64,000 nt of DNA. It comes from Pseudomonas xantholysinigenes. GTDB taxonomy: Bacteria; Pseudomonadota; Gammaproteobacteria; Pseudomonadales; Pseudomonadaceae. Both the position numbers and the translations under genes were made by a program. Positions 1 to 8,404 of this stretch are shown piece after piece. The notes below the pieces were generated by a model. The model made no database searches, was not told the DNA's origin, and saw nothing but the letters and a program-made list of their open reading frames with translations. Where the stretch lies: positions 1,187,001 through 1,251,000 of the forward strand of contig NZ_CP077095.1 of NCBI RefSeq assembly GCF_014268885.2, given 5' to 3'. The first letter of the stretch is position 1. Each line of letters begins with the position of its first letter.

Positions 1-705
1 ATCGACCACGTGGCGACCCTGCGCCAGGCCCGGGGCACCCGCTATCCGGACCCGGTCAAGGCCGCGCTGGACGCCGAGGAAGCGGGTGCCGACGGCATTA
101 CCGTGCACCTGCGCGAAGACCGCCGGCACATCCAGGAGCGCGACGTGCTGCTGCTCAAGGATGTGCTGCAGACCCGCATGAACTTCGAAATGGGTGTCAC
201 CGAAGAGATGATGGTCTTCGCCGAGAGGATTCGTCCGGCGCATATCTGCCTGGTGCCGGAAACCCGTCAGGAGCTGACCACCGAAGGCGGCCTCGATGTG
301 GCCGGCCAGGAAGCGCGGATCAAGGCGGCGGTCGAGCGCCTGTCGCGCACCGGTGCCGAAGTGTCGCTGTTCATCGATGCCGACGAGCGGCAGATCGAGG
401 CCTCGCACCGCGTCGGCGCCCCGGCCATCGAGCTGCACACCGGGCGTTATGCCGATGCTCAGACGCCGGCCGAGGTGGCCGAGGAGCTCCAGCGCATCGT
501 CGATGGCGTGGCGTTCGGTGTTGGCCAGGGGCTGATCGTCAATGCCGGCCATGGCCTGCACTACCACAACGTCGAGGCCGTCGCCGCGATCAAGGGCATC
601 AACGAACTGAACATCGGCCACGCGCTGGTGGCCCATGCGTTGTTCGTCGGCTTCAAGGCGGCGGTGGCCGAGATGAAGGCGCTGATCGTCGCCGCTTCGC
701 GCTGA
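1..705 (+). CDS. pdxJ: Pyridoxine 5'-phosphate synthase, 5' end cut by window edge
   Basis: PdxJ condenses 1-deoxyxylulose 5-phosphate with 3-amino-1-hydroxyacetone phosphate to give pyridoxine 5'-phosphate, the ring-closing step of vitamin B6 synthesis in the cytosol. The reading frame is open from base 1 ([13 protein letters not shown]) and ends with TGA at 703-705. The family usually has about a dozen residues before [13 protein letters not shown], so the real start lies left of the window; a GTG at 10 is internal. Family-typical stretches are visible: [35 protein letters not shown] and [10 protein letters not shown]. In Pseudomonas it is normally the last gene of a recO-linked operon. Identification is firm. 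Confidence 0.97.
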   Translation: MDHVATLRQARGTRYPDPVKAALDAEEAGADGITVHLREDRRHIQERDVLLLKDVLQTRMNFEMGVTEEMMVFAERIRPAHICLVPETRQELTTEGGLDVAGQEARIKAAVERLSRTGAEVSLFIDADERQIEASHRVGAPAIELHTGRYADAQTPAEVAEELQRIVDGVAFGVGQGLIVNAGHGLHYHNVEAVAAIKGINELNIGHALVAHALFVGFKAAVAEMKALIVAASR

Positions 706-721
706 TCATCGATGGGCAGTG

Positions 722-805
722 CCGGACTCTTCGCGGGTAAACCCGCTCCCACAGGTAGCACACAGGCCTTGAGACTGGTGAGTTCCCTGTGGGAGGCGAA
801 GAGGC
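722..805. repeat. REP element(s) between pdxJ and sensor kinase
   Basis: A Pseudomonas REP unit at 722-756 carries the hairpin GCGGGT-AA-ACCCGC (733-746) followed by GCTCCCACAGG. A degenerate inverted partner (CCTGTGGGAGGCGAAGAGG) lies at 787-805. It sits between two convergent genes and may act as transcription terminator or mRNA stabiliser. Confidence 0.75.
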
Positions 806-821
806 CGGTGTTGCCCGCGCA

Positions 822-2207
822 TCATTCGGCCTGGAACACCAGGGTGAAGCGGGTCGGCCCTTCGGTCTGGCTGGATACTTCGACTCGCCCTCCATGCAGT
901 TGCATGATCGACTTGACGATCGCCAGCCCCAGCCCGGTCCCGCCCTCCAGCCGTGAACGTCCGGCGCCTGCCCGGTAAAAGCGCTCGAACAGGTGTGGCA
1001 GGTGCGCCTGGCCAATCCCCGCGCCTTGGTTTTCTACCCACACGGCGATTTCGTTGCCCTGGCGCTCGATACCCACGGCCACCGGCTTGCCCTGCGGCCC
1101 ATGGCGGATTGCATTGCTCAACAGGTTCGACAGCGCGCGCTGGAACATCAAGCGGTCCGCCAGCGCCGTGCCCCAGCCCTGCAAGTGCAAGGAAATCCCC
1201 TTGAGCTCGGCGCTGAACGCGAACAGTTCGCTGACCCGCGCCACTTCGTCGGCCAGCGTCACCGGCACCAGCGCCACCTGGGTCTGTGGCTGGCTGACCT
1301 GGGCGAGGAACAGCATGTCGTTGATGATGCGGTTGAGCCGAGTCAGCTCCTCGACGCTGTCTTCCAGTGCTTCGCGGTATTTGTCGCCATCGCGTTCGCG
1401 GGCCAGGGTAACCTGGGCCTTGCCCATCAGGTTGCCGATCGGCGTACGCAGCTCATGGGCCAGGTCGTCGGAAAACTGCGACAGCTGGCGCACGCCCTGA
1501 TCGAGGCGGTCGAGCATCACATTGATGGCCCGGGCCAGCTCGGCCAGCTCCACTGGCAGGCCACTGTCGGGCAGGCGGTGTGCCAGGTCCTGGGCCGAGA
1601 CTTGCCCGGCGATCCGGCGAAAGTGCCGCAGTGGTCGCAGGCCGCGTTGCACCAGCTTCCAGGCGGCGATGCCGATCAGCAGCAGCAACAGCGGCAGGGC
1701 CAGCAAGGTCGAGTGCAGGTAGGCCTGCAACAGGCTGTTGTCGTCGCTGCGATTGAGCGACATCAGGACCTTGACCGGGGTGTCGTCGCGCAGGCGCATC
1801 AGACGGCTGGCGGTGAGGATCTGGTTGTCCTCGCCGTCGCGCCAGGCGTGAAAGGTCAGCCGGTTGTCGGCTTCCAGGCTCAGCAAGTGTTGCGACGGCA
1901 ACGCCGGACCAAGGCTAAGCAGGGCTGGATGGCGGCCGTTGACCGCCAGCACGCTGAGGCTGAGGTTGTCATGGCCCATGACCAGGTCGAGCAGCGGGTG
2001 GGCGCGGGCGCTCAGGTCGTCGCTGCGCAGGTCGACCCGCAGGTTGTGCTCGACCTGCTGCATCTTGCGCGCCAGGTCCTTGCGTGCGCGGCTGTCCAGT
2101 TCGTGGTCGAGGGCGAATACCGCCAGGGTGGCGAGCAGCAGCACCAGCGCGGCGCCCAGCAGGGTGACGGTCAGGCCCAGGCGCAGCGACAGGCTCGCGC
2201 GTTTCAC
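822..2207 (-). CDS. Heavy-metal-type sensor histidine kinase (CopS/CzcS-like)
   Basis: Membrane sensor kinase of a two-component pair, 461 aa. It has an N-terminal membrane segment (about residues 10-32), a periplasmic loop, a second membrane segment (about 165-188), HAMP, a HisKA domain with the phospho-acceptor motif [10 protein letters not shown], and an HATPase_c domain with NLLSNAIRH and GGTGLGLAI. The start is a GTG at 2207 whose bases overlap the TGA stop (2204-2206) of the regulator gene, which implies translational coupling; longer upstream reading frames run through the regulator in the wrong frame. The layout fits the CopS/CzcS/IrlS 'heavy metal sensor kinase' group, but the inducing signal cannot be read from the sequence. 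The G1 box reads ENQGAGI rather than the usual DNGPGI form. Confidence 0.88.
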   Translation of the reverse strand: MKRASLSLRLGLTVTLLGAALVLLLATLAVFALDHELDSRARKDLARKMQQVEHNLRVDLRSDDLSARAHPLLDLVMGHDNLSLSVLAVNGRHPALLSLGPALPSQHLLSLEADNRLTFHAWRDGEDNQILTASRLMRLRDDTPVKVLMSLNRSDDNSLLQAYLHSTLLALPLLLLLIGIAAWKLVQRGLRPLRHFRRIAGQVSAQDLAHRLPDSGLPVELAELARAINVMLDRLDQGVRQLSQFSDDLAHELRTPIGNLMGKAQVTLARERDGDKYREALEDSVEELTRLNRIINDMLFLAQVSQPQTQVALVPVTLADEVARVSELFAFSAELKGISLHLQGWGTALADRLMFQRALSNLLSNAIRHGPQGKPVAVGIERQGNEIAVWVENQGAGIGQAHLPHLFERFYRAGAGRSRLEGGTGLGLAIVKSIMQLHGGRVEVSSQTEGPTRFTLVFQAE

Positions 2208-2878
2208 ACGCGGGCCTCGAGCACATAGCCGACACCGCGCAAGGTGTGGATCAGCTTGTCCTCGAACGGGTCGTCGATCTTCGCCCGCAGGCGGCGGATC
2301 GACACCTCCACCACATTGGTGTCGCAGTCGAAGTTCATGTCCCACACCAGCGAGATGATCTGTGTGCGCGACAGCACCTCGCCGCTCTGGCGCATCAGCA
2401 GGTGCAGCAGGGCGAATTCCTTGGCGGTCAGGTCGATGCGCTGGCCGCCGCGCCAGGCCCGATGGCGGCCGGGGTCGAGCTCGAGGTCAGCGACTTTCAG
2501 CGTGTTGGGTTGCAGGCGTTGGTCGTTGCGCCGCAGCAGGCTGCGGATGCGCGCCAGCAGCTCGGGGAACTCGAAGGGCTTGAGCAGGTAGTCGTCGGCG
2601 CCCAGGTCCAGGCCCTTGACCCGATCGGCCAGGCGACCGTGGGCGGTGAGCATCATGATCCGCGTGGAGGACTCGGCGCGCAGGCGTTGCAGTACGCTCC
2701 AGCCGTCCAGCTCGGGCAGGTTGACGTCGAGGATCACCAGGTCGTAGGGCTGCTGGCGGGCCAGGTGCAGGCCGTCGGTGCCGGTATGGGCGCAATCGAC
2801 CACGTAGCCGTTCTCGCGCAGGCCTTGCTGCAGGTAGTCGGCGGTGCGGGGTTCGTCCTCGATGATCAGTAGGCGCAT
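2204..2878 (-). CDS. OmpR-family response regulator (CopR/CzcR-like)
   Basis: DNA-binding response regulator, 224 aa. The N-terminal receiver has the acidic pair ED at 7-8, the phosphorylatable Asp51 (VILDVNLP) and the conserved Lys near 101 (LLKPF). The C-terminal winged helix contains [10 protein letters not shown] and [17 protein letters not shown]. The Met at 2878 opens the standard MRLLIIEDE start; earlier in-frame starts would add 20 residues not typical of the family. It is the first gene of a coupled pair with the sensor kinase and is divergent from a small secreted protein, which is a likely target. It belongs to the copper/cadmium-zinc/silver regulator group; the specific metal is unknown. 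Confidence 0.9.
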   Translation of the reverse strand: MRLLIIEDEPRTADYLQQGLRENGYVVDCAHTGTDGLHLARQQPYDLVILDVNLPELDGWSVLQRLRAESSTRIMMLTAHGRLADRVKGLDLGADDYLLKPFEFPELLARIRSLLRRNDQRLQPNTLKVADLELDPGRHRAWRGGQRIDLTAKEFALLHLLMRQSGEVLSRTQIISLVWDMNFDCDTNVVEVSIRRLRAKIDDPFEDKLIHTLRGVGYVLEARV

Positions 2879-3136
2879 GCTCGGGCTCGGTTCGATGAAA
2901 GGGGGCGATTCTCGACCCTGTAGTGACATCAGGGTCAAGCGGCGAGAATGTTACTGGATGCGAATGGGCAAACGGTGGGGATTGCCGATTTGTAATGTAC
3001 GGGTCATCTGAATGACAGGGCCGCCGCGTTCGCCAGCCAGGCTGACCTTGCAGCACTGTAATGTCTGGCTCACCTTGTCGTTAGCTGCGCCTTGTCATGC
3101 TGGCCCTGTCGATACGGTTATCACGAGGCAAGCACG
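2879..3136. promoter_or_regulatory. Divergent regulatory region with GTCAT/ATGAC inverted repeat
   Basis: 258-bp region between the two-component operon (leftward) and the small secreted protein (rightward). At 3003-3016 there is an inverted repeat GTCAT-CTGA-ATGAC, a candidate operator for the neighbouring regulator. A further TGACATCAGGGTCA stretch lies at 2925-2938. No promoter can be assigned with certainty. Confidence 0.35.
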
Positions 3137-3340
3137 ATGAACCTGAGCAAATACCTGCTGCTGGCGATCCTCGCCCTGGGCAGCACCAGCGTTTTCGCCG
3201 AGGGTGGCGCCGAGCGCTCCAAGCAGTTCTGGCAAGCGTTCCGCGACGATCAGGCACGCCTGCATGGCGACAAGCAGCAAGCGCTGGCCGAGCGCGAGCG
3301 CAAGGCCGAAGAGAAGGCCCGCGAGGTGGCCAAGGATTGA
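3137..3340 (+). CDS. Small secreted/periplasmic protein, unknown function
   Basis: 67-aa protein with a clear Sec signal peptide: MNLSKYLLLAILALGSTSVFA, cleavage likely after VFA. The mature part is a short, highly charged helix rich in Arg, Lys, Glu and Gln (RERKAEEKAREVAKD). The start at 3137 is chosen because the signal peptide begins there and a GAGG ribosome site lies a few bases upstream. It is transcribed away from a metal-type two-component system, which suggests (inference only) that it is a periplasmic product induced by that system. It ends just before a strong intrinsic terminator. I do not recognise a named family. Confidence 0.75.
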   Translation: MNLSKYLLLAILALGSTSVFAEGGAERSKQFWQAFRDDQARLHGDKQQALAERERKAEEKAREVAKD

Positions 3341-3385
3341 GTCACACCCCTGCGCCGCGACAGCTCCACGGCGCAGGTGGCTTCG

Positions 3386-3409
3386 GGCGCCCCTGCGGGC
3401 GCCTTTTTT
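3386..3409 (+). terminator. Intrinsic terminator after small secreted protein
   Basis: Stem GGCGCCC (3386-3392), loop CTGC, GGGCGCC (3397-3403), then TTTTTT. The T-run overlaps the end of cmoB on the other strand. Confidence 0.85.
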
Positions 3410-4364
3410 ATTTGCGCGCCAGCAGCGTGGCGCGGCGCGGTGCCGGCAGGCCTTCGATGGTCTTGGCGTGGTCGGCGGGGTCGAGGAAATCGCCGAGGGA
3501 CTGGTAGCGCATCCACTCGGTGCTGCGTTGTTCCTCGACGCTGGTGACGCTGACATCGACGCAGCGCACATCGCTGAAGCCGGCGCGGCGCAACCAGCGT
3601 TCCAGCGCCGGCACCGAGGGCAGGAACCACACATTGCGCATCTGCGCGTAGCGGTCTTCGGGCACCAGCACCTGGTTTTCGTCACCTTCGATCACCAGGG
3701 TCTCCAGCACCAGCTCGCCGCCCTTGACCAAGCAGTCCTTGAGCGCCAGCAGGTGCTCGATGGGCGAGCGACGGTGGTAGAACACGCCCATGGAGAACAC
3801 CGTGTCGAAGCCTTCGAGGTTGGCTGGCAGCTCTTCCAGGGCGAACGGCAGGTGCCAGGCCGGCAGCTCAGGCAGGTACTGCTGTACCGCCTGGAACTGG
3901 CAGAAGAACAGCCAGTTGGGGTCGACACCGATGACCATGTCGGCGCCGGCGCCGAGCATGCGCCACTGGTAGTAGCCATTGCCGCAACCGACATCGAGCA
4001 CGCGCTTGCCCTTGAGGTCCAGGTGCGGGCCAACCCGCGACCATTTCCAGTCCGAGCGCCATTCGGTGTCGACATGCACGCCGAACAGCTCGAACGGGCC
4101 CTTGCGCCAGGGCGACAGGCCCATCAGCGCCTGGCGTACCTGCGCGCGGGTGGCGTCGTCGCAGGCGCAGTCCAGGCGCAGGCCATCGACCAGGTCGATC
4201 TCGCTGGGCGTCAGGCGTGGTAGCGCCTCGAGGGCGCCGCGCCAGCGATCTAGGTCACCGTGGCCCTTTTCCAGCTTGGCGTCGAGTTGCGCCTGCAGGC
4301 CCAGGGACCAGGTGGCAAGGGGCGTGCCCGCCAGGCGGCGGACGAGGGGAGACAGATCGATCAT
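3408..4364 (-). CDS. cmoB: tRNA U34 carboxymethyltransferase CmoB
   Basis: CmoB transfers the carboxymethyl group of carboxy-S-adenosylmethionine to 5-hydroxyuridine at tRNA position 34, giving cmo5U, which lets one tRNA read extra codons. 318 aa, the family length. The SAM-fold motif [15 protein letters not shown] and the downstream [16 protein letters not shown] stretch are clear. The ATG at 4364 overlaps the TGA of cmoA by four bases (ATGA), so the pair is co-translated; the longer frame to 5126 runs through cmoA out of frame and is not real. Confidence 0.96.
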   Translation of the reverse strand: MIDLSPLVRRLAGTPLATWSLGLQAQLDAKLEKGHGDLDRWRGALEALPRLTPSEIDLVDGLRLDCACDDATRAQVRQALMGLSPWRKGPFELFGVHVDTEWRSDWKWSRVGPHLDLKGKRVLDVGCGNGYYQWRMLGAGADMVIGVDPNWLFFCQFQAVQQYLPELPAWHLPFALEELPANLEGFDTVFSMGVFYHRRSPIEHLLALKDCLVKGGELVLETLVIEGDENQVLVPEDRYAQMRNVWFLPSVPALERWLRRAGFSDVRCVDVSVTSVEEQRSTEWMRYQSLGDFLDPADHAKTIEGLPAPRRATLLARK

Positions 4365-5104
4365 GGCAGGGCTATCAGCGAGGCGAAGTTGAGGCATTGG
4401 AACCAGGGCACCACTTTGGAGAACCCGGCGGCGCGCAGGCGCTGCTGGTGGGTTTCCAGGGTGTCGGGCTTCATCACGTGCTCGATGGCGCTGCGTTTCT
4501 GGGCGATTTCCAGTTCGCTGTAGCCATTGGCGCGCTTGAAGTCCAAGTGCAGGTCGTTGAGCAGTTGCTGTTGCTGGTCGTCGGCGAAGCGCAGCTTTTC
4601 CGAGAGGATCAGCGCGCCACCGGGCAACAGGGCCTGGCGGATGCGCCCGAGCAGTTCGAGACGTTGTTCGGGGGCGATGAACTGCAGGGTGAAATTCATC
4701 GCCACCACCGAAGCCGGCTCGAAGGGCAGGCTGAGGATGTCGGCTTCGACCACCTGCACCGGTAGCAACTCCTGGAACATCGAGTCCTGGGCGGTGAGGT
4801 ACTGGCGGCAGCGCTCGACCATGGCCGCGGAGTTGTCCACCGCGATCACCCGGCAGCCGTCGCTGCGCACGTGGCGGCGCAGGGCCTGGCTCACCGCGCC
4901 CAGCGAGGCGCCGAGGTCGTACAGCGCCGAATGCGGTTGGGCGAAGCGCGCGGCCAGCACGCCAAGGTTCTCGACGATGGTCGGGTAACCGGGCACCGAG
5001 CGCTTGATCATGTCCGGGAAGACCTGCACCACATCTTCGTTGAAGACGAAGTCGGGCACCTGCTCCAGGGGTTGGGCGAATAGGCGGTCGGGTTGTTTGC
5101 TCAC
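4361..5104 (-). CDS. cmoA: Carboxy-S-adenosylmethionine synthase CmoA
   Basis: CmoA makes carboxy-SAM from SAM and prephenate, the cofactor used by CmoB just downstream. 247 aa, start [19 protein letters not shown]. The nucleotide-binding region reads [16 protein letters not shown], and [20 protein letters not shown] is family-typical. It is the first gene of the cmoAB operon on the minus strand. In many homologues the glycine-rich loop is DLGCS; here the Cys is Ala, which is probably neutral. Confidence 0.95.
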   Translation of the reverse strand: MSKQPDRLFAQPLEQVPDFVFNEDVVQVFPDMIKRSVPGYPTIVENLGVLAARFAQPHSALYDLGASLGAVSQALRRHVRSDGCRVIAVDNSAAMVERCRQYLTAQDSMFQELLPVQVVEADILSLPFEPASVVAMNFTLQFIAPEQRLELLGRIRQALLPGGALILSEKLRFADDQQQQLLNDLHLDFKRANGYSELEIAQKRSAIEHVMKPDTLETHQQRLRAAGFSKVVPWFQCLNFASLIALP

Positions 5105-5193
5105 GGTGGGTCCAGGCGGCTGGCAATCTACAGGGGCGGCATTCTAGCCAAACCGCGGCCTGCTTGCATGACTCGCTGACCGGCGCCGCCGAC

Positions 5194-5586
5194 TCACTTC
5201 ACCTGGATGGCGCAATCGAAGGTCTGCACCGGGCGCACTTCCGGGGCCCAGGGCTGCTGGTAGACCAGGATCAGGTGGCCCTCGCCCGCGGCCTTGGCCT
5301 GGAAGCGCCAGGTGGACAGCCCGCCGCTGCCGACGATGCCGGCTTGCTCCGGGGAGCTGTACACCTCGGGGCCGAGGCTGCGCAGGATTTCCGAGGCGGG
5401 GTTTTGCACCAGCCAGCGGTAGCCGGTGGTGGGGTTGCTGGGCAGGGTGAGGGTCATGCTTTGGCCGACGACCAGGCGCTTGGGGCATTCGCTTTCGCCG
5501 TCGAGTTCGACGGTGCGTTGCGGCTGCTGGGCGCAGGCGGCGAGCAGGGCAAGGCTCAGGGGAACGAGTAGACGAGGGGCGGACAT
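5194..5586 (-). CDS. Chagasin-type (I42) protease-inhibitor-like lipoprotein
   Basis: 130 aa. Residues 1-20 form a lipoprotein signal ([15 protein letters not shown]) with lipobox LLAAC, so the mature protein should be a lipidated periplasmic or outer-membrane protein. The core shows the two chagasin signature loops: NPTTGYRW and a G-S-G-G-x-S-x-W/F-R-F-type loop ([19 protein letters not shown]). Family I42 proteins inhibit papain-like cysteine proteases; the target of bacterial members is mostly unknown. The ATG at 5586 starts the signal peptide; earlier ORF codons add a non-signal extension. It stands alone between cmoA and lon. Confidence 0.8.
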   Translation of the reverse strand: MSAPRLLVPLSLALLAACAQQPQRTVELDGESECPKRLVVGQSMTLTLPSNPTTGYRWLVQNPASEILRSLGPEVYSSPEQAGIVGSGGLSTWRFQAKAAGEGHLILVYQQPWAPEVRPVQTFDCAIQVK

Positions 5587-5678
5587 GGTGGCTCCTGAGG
5601 CTGAAGTGGCCTGAGGATAACCGATGCAGATGGAAGTTTGTGATGGCAGTGTTGGCGTCTCATTGCCATGCACGATCC

Positions 5679-5796
5679 CTGTAGGAGCGGCCTTGCGTCG
5701 CGAAAGGGGGGCGAAGCACCCCCAGGGTCTCTGGCCTACTTTGAGATAGCCGGGGCCGCTGTGCGGCCCTATCGCGACACAAGGCCGCTCCTACAG
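5679..5796. repeat. Inverted pair of REP elements (GTAGGAGCGGCC class)
   Basis: CTGTAGGAGCGGCCTTG at 5679-5695 is repeated exactly in inverted orientation at 5780-5796, with TCGCGA flanks on the inner sides. The pair encloses about 85 bp and lies 16 bp past the lon stop codon, between the lipoprotein and lon. Confidence 0.85.
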
Positions 5797-5812
5797 TGGC
5801 CCGGCTGGGCGG

Positions 5813-8233
5813 TCAGAACAGCACTTTCGCCACGTCGGCAAAGCGCTTGGCGAAATGCACGGTCAAGCCGTCCTTCAGGTACTCGGGCAGCTCGGTGAAG
5901 TCACCACGGTTGGCCTCCGGCAGGATCAGCTCGAAGATCTTCTGCCGCCGCGCGGCGATCACTTTCTCGCGCACCCCGCCAATCGGCAGCACCTGGCCGG
6001 TCAGGGTCAGCTCGCCGGTCATGGCCACGCCTTTCTTCGGCGCCTGGTCACGGGCCAGGGACAGCAGGGCGCTGGCCATGGTTACCCCGGCGCTGGGGCC
6101 GTCCTTGGGCGTGGCGCCCTCGGGTACGTGCAGGTGAATGAAGGCCTCGTTGAAGTAACCCGGCGTGCCGCCGAACTGCTTGAGGTTCGAGCTGATGTAG
6201 CTGTAGGCGATCTCCGCCGATTCCTTCATCACATCCCCCAACTGCCCGGTGAGCTTGAGGCCGCGGTTCAGGCTGTGGATGTGCGTGGCCTCGATCGGCA
6301 GGGTTGCGCCACCCATGCTGGTCCAGGCCAGCCCGGTGATCACGCCCTTGCCGGCCAGCACCTGTTCGCTGCGGAACACCGGCATGCCCAGGGCGGGCTC
6401 GAGGTCCTTGGCGGCGATCTTGAGCTTGGCGTCGGGGTCCTCCAGCAGCTTAACCACCGACTTGCGCACCAGCTTGCCCAGCTGTTTCTCCAGCTGGCGC
6501 ACCCCGGCTTCGCGGGCGTAACCCTCGATCACCGCGCGCAGGGCGGCGTCGTTGATGCTCAGGCTGGTCTTGGCCACGCCGGCCTTGTCCAGCTGCTTGG
6601 GCCACAGGTGGCGCTTGGCGATGGCCAGCTTCTCTTCGGTGATGTAGCCGGACAGGCGAATCACTTCCATGCGGTCGAGCAAGGGGCCTGGGATCGAGTC
6701 GAGGGTGTTGGCGGTGCAGACGAACAGCACCTTGGACAGGTCCAGGCGCAGGTCCAGGTAGTGGTCGAGGAAGTCGACGTTCTGCTCAGGGTCGAGGGTT
6801 TCCAGCAGTGCCGAGGCGGGGTCGCCCTGGTAGCTCTGGCCCATCTTGTCGATCTCGTCGAGCATGATCACCGGGTTCATCACCTCGACCTCCTTCAGCG
6901 CCTGCACCAGCTTGCCTGGTTGGGCGCCGATGTAGGTGCGGCGGTGGCCCTTGATCTCGGCCTCGTCGCGCATGCCGCCGACGCTGAAGCGGTAGAACGG
7001 CCGGCCGAGGGACTCGGCGATGGATTTGCCGATGCTGGTCTTGCCCACTCCGGGCGGGCCCACCAGCAGCACGATCGAGCCGCTGATCTCGCCTTTCCAG
7101 GCGCCGACGGCGAGGAATTCGAGGATGCGTTCCTTGATGTCGTCGAGGCCGGCGTGGTGGCGGTCGAGCACCTTGCGCGCGTGCTTGAGGTCGAGCTTGT
7201 CCTTGCCGTACACGCCCCAGGGCAGGGCGGTGGCCCAGTCCAGGTAGTTGCGGGTGACGGCGTACTCCGGCGAGCCGGTCTCGAGGATGGCCAGCTTGCC
7301 CAGCTCTTCGTCGATGCGTTTTTGCGCCTGCTCGGGCAGGGTCTTGCCTTGCAGGCGCTGCTCGAACTGCTCGAGGTCGGCGCTGCGGTCGTCCTTGGTC
7401 AGGCCGAGTTCCTGCTGGATGACCTTGAGTTGTTCCTTGAGGAAGAACTCGCGCTGATGTTCGCCGATCTGTCGGTTAACTTCCGCGGAAATTTCATTCT
7501 GCAGGCGTGCGACCTCGACTTCCTTGCGCAGCATCGGCAGGACTTTTTCCATGCGCTTGAGCATGGGCACACAGTCGAGCACTTCCTGCAGCTGGTTGCC
7601 GGTGGCGGAGGTCAGGGCGGCGGCGAAGTCGGTCAGTGGCGATGGATCGTTGGGGCTGAAGCGATTGAGATAGTTCTTCAGCTCTTCGCTGTACAGGGGG
7701 TTGAGCGGTAGCAGTTCCTTGATCGCATTGATCAGCGCCATGCCATAGGCCTTCACCTCGTCGGTGGGCTCGGCGGGCTGGCGCGGGTACTCGACCTCGA
7801 CCAGGTACGGCGGGCGATGGTGCTTGAGCCAGGTGCGTATACGCACCCGGGTCAGGCCCTGGGCGACGAACTGCAGCTTGCCGCCTTCGCGGCTGGCGTG
7901 GTGCACCTTCACCAGGGTGCCGTACTCGGGCAGGGCATTGGTGTCGAAGTGGCGGTGGTCTTCCGGCGGGGTGTCCATGAAGAACAAGGCCAAGGAGTGA
8001 TGCGGGGTCTTGGCGACCAGGTCGAGGGTTTCGGCCCAGGGTTCTTCGTTGACGATCACCGGCAGCACTTGCGCGGGGAAGAATGGGCGGTTGTGGATCG
8101 GGATCACGTAGACCTTGTCCGGCAGTTGCTGGCCGGGCAGGGCGAGGTGGTGGCCGGGTTCGGCCGCTGGATCGAGGTGTTCGACTTCGCTGTGGTCGTC
8201 GGGGTGTTCCGGGAAATCCTGCTGGTCGCTCAT
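5813..8233 (-). CDS. lon: ATP-dependent Lon-family protease (second Lon, AsrA-like)
   Basis: 806-aa cytosolic AAA+ serine protease. Domains in order: N-terminal LON substrate-binding domain (about 40-240), AAA+ module with Walker A GPPGVGKTS (about 391-399) and Walker B VIMLDEIDKM, and C-terminal protease domain with the Ser-Lys dyad Ser714 (KDGPSAGVTMA) and Lys757 (GGVREKVIAARR). The extra acidic N-terminus (first about 35 residues, rich in D, E and H) distinguishes it from the canonical Lon next to clpX. The position near pdxJ matches the P. aeruginosa gene AsrA (heat-shock/aminoglycoside-response Lon) as I remember it. Single gene; start ATG at 8233. Confidence 0.95.
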   Translation of the reverse strand: MSDQQDFPEHPDDHSEVEHLDPAAEPGHHLALPGQQLPDKVYVIPIHNRPFFPAQVLPVIVNEEPWAETLDLVAKTPHHSLALFFMDTPPEDHRHFDTNALPEYGTLVKVHHASREGGKLQFVAQGLTRVRIRTWLKHHRPPYLVEVEYPRQPAEPTDEVKAYGMALINAIKELLPLNPLYSEELKNYLNRFSPNDPSPLTDFAAALTSATGNQLQEVLDCVPMLKRMEKVLPMLRKEVEVARLQNEISAEVNRQIGEHQREFFLKEQLKVIQQELGLTKDDRSADLEQFEQRLQGKTLPEQAQKRIDEELGKLAILETGSPEYAVTRNYLDWATALPWGVYGKDKLDLKHARKVLDRHHAGLDDIKERILEFLAVGAWKGEISGSIVLLVGPPGVGKTSIGKSIAESLGRPFYRFSVGGMRDEAEIKGHRRTYIGAQPGKLVQALKEVEVMNPVIMLDEIDKMGQSYQGDPASALLETLDPEQNVDFLDHYLDLRLDLSKVLFVCTANTLDSIPGPLLDRMEVIRLSGYITEEKLAIAKRHLWPKQLDKAGVAKTSLSINDAALRAVIEGYAREAGVRQLEKQLGKLVRKSVVKLLEDPDAKLKIAAKDLEPALGMPVFRSEQVLAGKGVITGLAWTSMGGATLPIEATHIHSLNRGLKLTGQLGDVMKESAEIAYSYISSNLKQFGGTPGYFNEAFIHLHVPEGATPKDGPSAGVTMASALLSLARDQAPKKGVAMTGELTLTGQVLPIGGVREKVIAARRQKIFELILPEANRGDFTELPEYLKDGLTVHFAKRFADVAKVLF

Positions 8234-8285
8234 GGGGCACCTGCGTGAATGGCTATGGTGCTTAGATGGGGCGGGGGAGGATGGG

Positions 8286-8404
8286 TTTCAAGCATTGAGC
8301 TTCGAGCCACAAGCTTCAAGCTGCAAGCTGCAAGAGAAAAGCGCGACCGGACTGGTTCGACGTTCTCTTGCAGCTTGAGGCTTGCAGCTTGCAGCTTGAG
8401 GCTT
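8286..8404. repeat. AAGCTGCA-type inverted repeat array at the gcd stop codon
   Basis: Left part 8286-8339 contains copies of CAAGCTTCAAGCTGCAAG; right part 8365-8404 is the reverse complement form (CTTGCAGCTTGAGGCTTGCAG). The arms pair around a loop of about 25 bases. The right end runs into the TAA stop of gcd (8403-8405). A related but longer array lies at 52201-52417, at the stop codon of rnt. Confidence 0.8.

Noticed and set aside
822..2345. 507-aa form of the sensor kinase
   Set aside because: The extra N-terminus lies within the regulator gene in another frame; GTG at 2207 with the overlap to TGA is the natural start and begins just before the first membrane helix.
3408..5126. 572-aa fusion-like frame covering cmoB and cmoA
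   Set aside because: The upstream part is cmoA read out of frame; cmoB starts at the ATGA overlap at 4364.
5855..7711. 618-aa plus-strand open frame
   Set aside because: Antisense shadow of lon.
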